Assembly (NCBI GenBank): GCA_028386065.3
Contig: JAKUCV010002279.1
Location: 83,769 to 147,768 of the forward strand
Direction of reading: 5' to 3'
Origin: Turnera subulata
Lineage: Eukaryota > Streptophyta > Magnoliopsida > Malpighiales > Passifloraceae
Length of the DNA stretch: 64,000 nt
The notes below the pieces were generated by a model. It had not been told where the DNA came from. It was given only the letters and a program-made list of their open reading frames with translations, and ran no database searches. Of the stretch, positions 58,258 through 64,000 are shown in pieces; positions within the stretch are counted from its first letter, which is position 1, and each line of letters starts with the position of its first letter. Made by a program: the position numbers and the translations under genes.

Positions 58258-58951
58258 AACATCGATGTTGAATTTCTGGACATCGATGTCCTGCCTTCAA
58301 ATGTTTTTCCAGAATAGGCAGTAAGGTTTGAACATCGATGTTGGAATCCCAAACATTGATGTTCACATGACCGTTGCAATAAAAAACTGCCCTGCCCCAG
58401 CATAACATCGATGTCCTTACTTCAAACATCGATGTTCTTCTTTTGAGCTTTCAAATTTGTTTTGCCGAGCCAAAATAACATCGATGTTATGATTTAAACA
58501 TCGATGTTCCTACCTTTGAACAATTTTTTCAAAAACGGCAGTAGGCAAATAACATCGATGTTGGCATCCCAAACATCGATGTTCTTGGTTTCAAGCATTT
58601 TTTCAAATGTTGGCAGAAGGCTAAGAACATCGATGTTGGCTTCCCAAACATCGATGTTCTCATAACCGTTGCATTTGAAAACACTTTTGCATAAGCAAAA
58701 CATCGATGTTCTATTCCATAACATCGATGTTCTTCAAATGCTCAGCTTCAATCATTTTTCAAGAAGCAAAATAACATCGATGTTGGAATGAAAACATCGA
58801 TGTTCTTCACAGATCAGTTTTCATCTCATTTTCACAGAATCAAAATAACATCGATGTTGGGATGGAGAACATCGATGTTTTAGTTACCGTTAGCCCAAAA
58901 TTCAAATTTAATGGGCAAAACATCGATGTTCTTCCTTTAAACATCGATGTT
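58258..58951. repeat. Phased array of twenty 12-bp palindromes AACATCGATGTT
   Basis: 17 exact and 3 one- or two-base variant copies, arranged as ten pairs. Pair starts: 58258, 58331, 58404, 58477, 58551, 58626, 58699, 58773, 58847, 58919 (steps 72-75). The second member starts 20-21 bp after the first every time (58279, 58352, 58425, 58497, 58572, 58647, 58720, 58793, 58868, 58940). The sequence between units is less conserved than the palindromes. It ends about 97 bp before a TATA box. Confidence 0.97.
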
Positions 58952-59047
58952 TTAGCCGTTGAGCAGACAACTTTTCAGCACCCACTATGCTTTGTTTAAA
59001 GGTGTTTTCTTGGGTGCATTTCAAACGGCTCCATTACTTTTCAGAGC

Positions 59048-59055
59048 TATAAATT
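59048..59055 (+). promoter_or_regulatory. TATA box of the TGTTAG-type LTR
   Basis: TATAAATT in GAGCTATAAATTGAG, downstream of the palindrome array. Confidence 0.6.
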
Positions 59056-59277
59056 GAGTATTTCCAGCTCTGATTATCAAAAATCAACTCTCTATTCATT
59101 CATCATTCATTGCAAAACAATCATTCAAGTTTAAGAGCCAATTCCTTTGAGATTATTGAGAGTTGCCTTATTAGTGCTTAATTGTAACTCATACCCACTC
59201 TTGAGAGAGCTTTTGTTTGAGTAATCTTTGTAGTGTTGTTCATACACTGAAAGGGAGGTTTGTTCCCTTGTAGCTAC

Positions 59278-59387
59278 NNNNNNNNNNNNNNNNNNNNNNN
59301 NNNNNNNNNNNNNNNNNNNNNNNNNNNNNNNNNNNNNNNNNNNNNNNNNNNNNNNNNNNNNNNNNNNNNNNNNNNNNNNNNNNNNNN
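59278..59387. other. Assembly gap (110 N)
   Basis: Run of N. It hides the right end of the TGTTAG LTR and the left end of element H's 5' LTR; its true length is unknown. Confidence 1.
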
Positions 59388-61868
59388 TGTATGCATGCTT
59401 GTTTGATGTGCTTATGTTGCTATCTGCGAGTGTACTATGTTGGTGATATCTCTGATGCAGAGTGCATGATTTGTGAACTGTTTACCAGTGTGATATAATA
59501 TGCCTGTCGTGCATGAGTTGTTTTGTGTGTTAAATAACGTGTTAAGTGGTTTTGTGGTTTGTGTGGTGGATTGTGGGCTGGAGGCCCGGATTTGAGATTA
59601 AGATGTTAAATCCACACAACCATGTTGAATTAACGTATGGCACAATTCTTAAAGGATAATTGTGAATAAAATACTATTATAAATTCTACTGTGGGGCTGT
59701 TGACCGGTTGGTTCGAGCGGGAAGTAATACCCCTCGGGATGGCATGCGGGTTGGCATGTGGGCCTGTGATGGCCGGTTCTACCTCCCTCCTTCTACCTCC
59801 CCCTTTCTACCTCCCTCTTTCTCTCTGTCTCTCTCTCTCTCTCTATGGTTTTTGGGCTTCGTGCCTGGTTTATTTGGGCTTCGTGCCTGGTTGTCTGATC
59901 AGATGGGACCGAGCTCGACGCACACAGTAGAGGGCCCTAAATAAAATACTTAACCTTAGTAACAAAGATAATAATATAAGTAATGATAGTGATGGTTGAA
60001 GTCTGGTGATGACTGGTGTTATGTATTGTGAATTGTTGTGCTCTGTGTTTGCTGTTGCCATTTCCGGTGTACTTGTAGTTGATTTGTTTTGTATATTATT
60101 GGTTTATTTGTCTGCGGTGAGACAGTGGTTGGTCTCACCCCCTCACAGTTTTACACAGGTTAGCTGATCGATGATCAGAGGTGCATACCAGCAGGTGGCG
60201 GTGTTTTTCCTCTCCTCGGGTCGGATCCATAGAGTTCACTGCATACATGTTATCTTATGTTTAGTCTTCCGCTGCATTTTGGTCACTTCACATGATGTAA
60301 ATTCTTTAATGAATAATTTGGGATACGGGTGTCCCGGGTATGATAAGGGCAATTTGGTCATTTTGTATTCAAATTCTATTTTATATTATAAATTGGGACA
60401 CGGGTGTTTCAGTTGGTAGCGGAGCAGGCTGTAGATCCTTTGGGATGTGTGAATACGTTTTTGTGATCTTCTGTGCATAAGTCTGCTCCTTTTTTAGTCG
60501 GTTGTTGCATTTGTCAAATGCATTCATATAGTGAGTCGTACTATGGATCCGGTGGAGGACACGCACCTGCTGAGGGTCGGAGTGACCAGGTATTGTCGTT
60601 ATAATGACATGTTTGCTCTTACAGCTTAGGCTGTAACAAAGATTATTTTGTGGTTTATCCACTGATTTATTAGAGTCGGAGTGGAATCTTGATTCCTTGT
60701 TTATGTTTCTTGTTTGTGTAGAACTGGCCAAAACAAGTAGGAACCATCGGTTTTGTTTTGGAGTTTACATCTATTAAGGGATGATCTGATATGATGCTTG
60801 TGGATATGATTCTCGTGATCTTGGTGATCATGTTTTGTGGTTTGATTCGATGAGCTTGAGGAATTGAATTTGCTTATGAATTTTCTATGTGGATTAATTT
60901 TTGTTCGGAGTTCGAGCTGATAACTTTTGAAATTAAATTGAGGTTGACCTAATGGTATACTTGGGGGAAAAATCTTTCAATGATACTTGAGGTACTAAAC
61001 TTTGATGAGTTTGGGGATATTAATGGTGATTATGATAAAAAGGTTTTGATCATGGATCTTGGTTGGGGTTATAATCCACGTGCTAAATGAGGATGCTGGT
61101 AGTATGTTCATATTTAGGGTTTGATTTTGAGCTGATCTCGGGTATTGTGATTCAATTACTAAGTTATTAATTATATGTTGAGAGATACAGTGATATTCTA
61201 ATTTCTTCGTTAGAAAAACTTTGGTGTTTGTGCTAGGAATGATTTGAGGAATAGAATTGTGAGCATGAGCTATGAAAGGATGTTTTGGGTCTTGAGGAGT
61301 TTAAGTTTTGGAATTATACATATGATATTTTAGTGATGATTCGTTCCTAGTGTCTAAGGTATGATCCGGGATAGATACGATTTTGGCTGAATTGAGGTGT
61401 GAAAAAAAAAATGCTTTGAGGTTTAGAACATGAAATATATATTATGGATTTTGGGTCGTGAGATATTCACAATAGTAGATATGATCTTGTTACTTAGGTA
61501 ATAATTTTGGCTTTGGATATTTGGGAATATGCTTAAGGTGCTAAAAGTTTGGATATATTTGGCTGAGGGATGATAAATGAGATAGTTTATGGATTATGGT
61601 ATTATCATTGGTGACGATGATTGGATAAGACTTTTTGGTTAGTGCTTTGACCTTACGATCTATTGATCATGTTAGACTAAGTCGATGATTGACTTGGATG
61701 AATTGGAGTTCTTGCTTGGGAATGTATTTGATGTACATGATGGTTCTCCTTGGTGGTTTGGCCGACGGTATTTTGATATCGGGTGACACTTGTTGAGTTA
61801 GCTAAGCACTTGGTTGCTTGACTTATCTTGAAATTTCGAGGACGAAATTTTGTTAAGTGGGGTAGAAC

Positions 61869-64000
61869 TGTAACGCCCCGAATTCTCGATATTTAATTTC
61901 TACGGATTTTTTTTTTGGAATTTTTGAAATTTAATTTCCAATTTTACCCATGGAATTTCCGGGAGTCTTTCGTCAAGAAAATTATTATTATTAATTTACT
62001 TTCATTTAAAAATGATTAATTTTAAGCTAGAGTTTAGTCCTTAATCGGGTTCTTTGGAGATAATGGATGTTTCGGGGTGAAGCCGAAGTTTGTTGTAGTT
62101 TGGGATTAAACTACGTAGTTTTGGGGTTAGAAAAGAAAGAAAGAAAAAAAAAAATAACAGTGGCGTTGACTTGGTGAGGGCGGGTTGACCACGCCAAGCC
62201 AAAACGAAACGACGTCGTTTTGGCTCGGCTAGGTCAAAAACCCTATCCCTCTATCTTTTTCTTTTCTCTCATCTCTTCTTTCTTTTTTTTTGGTTTTCTC
62301 TCCCGACCTCGGCCGCCTGCTCACTCTCCCTCCCTATGGTTTCTCTCTTTCTTCCCCACATCTCCATCCCCTCAAACGACTTTGTCCTCCTCTCCTTTTT
62401 CCCTTCATGCCGTCGCCGTCGTGATGCCGCCGCCTCTATCTGCTCTTCCCTTGTGCTTCCTCCTTGCCGCCGCCGCCGGTTCGAATCGCTGCCTAAACAG
62501 ACGTCGCCACCCACTTGGGCACGGGGTGGCAGGTTGCGACACGGGAATCACGAGGACGAAGCTCGTGGGTGCGCCGCCGTCGCCTGTGGACGTTGTGCTG
62601 CAGGTGGATGTGAGTCGCAGCCGCCCCTTCGCCGTCGCGTGGTGAGTCCGCCGCCTTCTGTTATTCCTCTTTTCTTCTTTTTGTTGTCTTTCTATGCTAA
62701 TGGCGGTGGGTGATGTGTTGCTTGTTTGTGATGGCGGCGAGTTGGTAGTTCTGCTCGTGTGAGTGATGTTCGGCTGTGGTCGGTGGTGCGGGTCAGTGCG
62801 TTCCGAGCGTGTGACTGTGGGTGTCGAGGGTGAATTGAAGGAGGACCCGAGGGCAAGCTTGAGAGCGGCCGCTGCCTTCCATCGGTAAGCCCGACTCTCC
62901 TTCTTTGTCGTCCTTCGTTTCCTTCCTTTGTTTCTCTTTTCTTTTCTTCCTTCCGTCCCCTGGGTGCTGATGTGTTGATGGGTGTCTGGATTTTGTGGGT
63001 GACGGATGGGCTCGTCAATGGTGGTGGTATGTGTGTCGTTGTAGCCTGGGTCGGGGCTTGTGTGCGTGTCGGAGATCGGGTCTGTGGTGGCCGTGTTTCT
63101 GTGGCGGTGTGTGTGCCAACCGCAGGAACGGGTAGTGACGGTGCCGGCAGAGATGTTGGTATCTTCCGGGCAGAACTCGGGTTTGTGCTCTGCATCGGTG
63201 TCTGGCCGTTTCATGTCTGGACAGTGGGTAGAGATGACCCACTTGCATTTTTGGTAAGGATTCAATCTCTCAATTCTTTTCTTGTCTTGTTTCGGTAATT
63301 GATGTCCTGTGGGTTGTTTCTCTTGGATTGAATGATGGATGTGAGGTTTGGGTTTGACAGATTGTCGTAGGTTCTTTTCTTGGTTGCTGTTGCCTTTCTC
63401 CGGGGTGTCGGGTTACTGTTTGGCGAGACCGACCGGAATCCGGCGAGGCTCGGGATTTCCCCGGCAAGACATAACTTCTTTTCCGGCATTTAACGGTATA
63501 CCCTCGATGTGTAATTTGATGTTTTTAAACACATTCATGGCATGTAATAATTAAATGTAATTAAAATTGTGTATCGGGAATTGAAGTTATTTAGTGAAAT
63601 ACGGGGTGCGGGGTTATGTGTATGTTTAGCCGGGAACTTACCGACACGGGTAGAACCATAGGCCGGGAACAGTCGGGCTCGGGTTGACCTTAGAACGGTC
63701 TTAGGAAACCGGGCCAGGTCAAATAATTAACCTGTGAATAGTTTTTGGATTTAAGTAACGGGCTTTGAGCCCAATTTTATACTTAGTGATGATGGACCTT
63801 AAAATATGGGCTTGAGGCCCGAGGACATAATTGATAACCTTTGGACTTGGGTAACGGGATTTGAGCCCCACTTCATAATGGGCTTTAGGCCCGGGATTCG
63901 GTTTTGGACTTAGAAGGGTTTAGGCCTAATGACTAATATGGATGTGGGCTTTAGGCCCAATGTTGTATTTTGGAGATTTGGGTTAATACACTCTAGGCCC
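61869..64000 (+). repeat. 3' LTR of element H (cut by window end)
   Basis: Head TGTAACGCCCCG, CT-rich tract (62240-62420), GC-rich exon-like block, splice-donor-like sites, then A/T-rich DNA and a GGGC/GCCC mini-hairpin array from 63760. The end lies outside. Confidence 0.85.
63760..63958 (+). repeat. Mini-hairpin array in LTR H
   Basis: GGGCT-TTG-AGCCC (63760), GGGC-TTGAG-GCCC (63808), GGG-ATTTGAG-CCC (about 63856), GGGC-TTTAG-GCCC (63880 and 63946) and a weaker unit near 63916. Spacing is irregular. Confidence 0.8.

Larger units (their letters stand above)
57960..59277 (+). mobile_element. LTR of a TGTTAG-type retroelement (probably Ty1/copia), cut by the gap
   Basis: Begins TGTTAGAACC exactly where the older LTR fragment stops. 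A palindrome array fills 58258-58951. A TATA box (TATAAATT, 59048-59055) follows, then a CT/AT-rich leader, so this is a U3-R-like arrangement. The right end is lost in the N run and no target repeat can be checked. The copia assignment rests only on the LTR head and layout. Confidence 0.6.
59388..64000 (+). mobile_element. Element H: third gutted LTR retrotransposon (TGTAACGCCCCG type), partial
   Basis: 5' LTR 3' part 59388-60411 (ends GGGTGTTTCA), internal 60412-61868, 3' LTR from 61869 (TGTAACGCCCCGAATTC) to beyond the window. PBS-like TGGTAGCGGAGC at 60414-60425. The gag start remnant MDPVEDTHLL at 60543 stops at 60629. A purine tract AAGTGGGGTAGAAC and the TTTCGAGGACGAAATTT motif precede the 3' LTR. 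The internal region is only 1.46 kb and, unlike C and D, holds no antisense gene I can recognise. The 5' LTR has the GGTGAG/CTCACC hairpin at 60116-60147; the 3' LTR has donors GT at 62642 and 62885. Confidence 0.85.

Noticed and set aside
58258..58951. CRISPR array
   Set aside because: Regular repeats, but they are 12-bp palindromes in pairs with similar spacers, inside a plant LTR next to a TATA box.
60381..60731. 116-codon minus-strand ORF in element H as an antisense gene like those in C and D
   Set aside because: No similarity to either antisense protein, no TATA in a matching place, and it overlaps the LTR end and PBS.

Overview
This window is nuclear DNA from a flowering plant, probably a eudicot. 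I cannot name the species. The evidence is spliced genes with GT-AG introns (GDSL lipase, Dof factor, GH17 glucanase), a tRNA-derived SINE that looks like the plant Au family, L1-type LINEs with an RNase H tail, PIF/Harbinger and CACTA DNA transposons, and Ty3/gypsy-type LTRs beginning TGTAAC. There is one N at 36180 and a 110-base N run at 59278-59387.

Layout. 1-2980: 3' part of a PIF/Harbinger transposon (transposase tail, Myb/SANT-like ORF1, and a third ORF with an RNase H1 N-terminal-like domain), ending in a TIR and a TAA target duplication. 3500-5064: five-exon GDSL esterase/lipase. 6836-7153: SINE with a perfect 20-bp target duplication. 9870-10595: intronless Dof zinc-finger factor. 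12933-13258: second SINE, reversed, just upstream of the TATA box of a two-exon GH17 beta-1,3-glucanase (13412-14775). 14888-15266: Tourist-like MITE. 16238-45842: a small non-autonomous CACTA transposon (about 2.8 kb of its own sequence, TSD TAG) swollen to 29.6 kb by nested LTR elements. These are a minus-strand solo LTR (E, 17427-24055) containing another solo LTR (A, 20712-23421), a minus-strand solo LTR (B, 24138-26929), and a gutted element C (27441-44828) whose 5' LTR is split by a second gutted element D (28908-38341). 45843-57809: diverged copies of the Dof-GH17 intergenic DNA, a DUF295 gene lacking an F-box, and a broken LINE. 57810-64000: an LTR fragment, a TGTTAG-type LTR carrying a striking palindrome array, the gap, and a third gutted element H running off the window.

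Most unusual content. (1) Elements C and D have no gag-pol. Each instead carries the same two genes on the antisense strand, each gene with its own TATA box. Codon differences between the two copies of the smaller gene are mostly synonymous, so a protein appears to be maintained. (2) The LTR at 57960 has 10 units of about 73.5 bp, each with two 12-bp palindromes 20-21 bp apart, directly upstream of a TATA box; both spacings are whole numbers of helical turns. (3) The Ty3-type LTRs carry arrays of tiny inverted repeats of different sequence but one design, with stems changing on both sides together. They share a further GTGAG/CTCAC hairpin near the 3' end, and the A-D and H LTRs carry exon-like GC-rich blocks ending in 5' splice-site consensus.

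Host genes here are few and independent (extracellular lipid ester hydrolase, transcription factor, wall glucanase, DUF295 protein); nothing suggests a shared pathway. The rest is a record of nested transposition.
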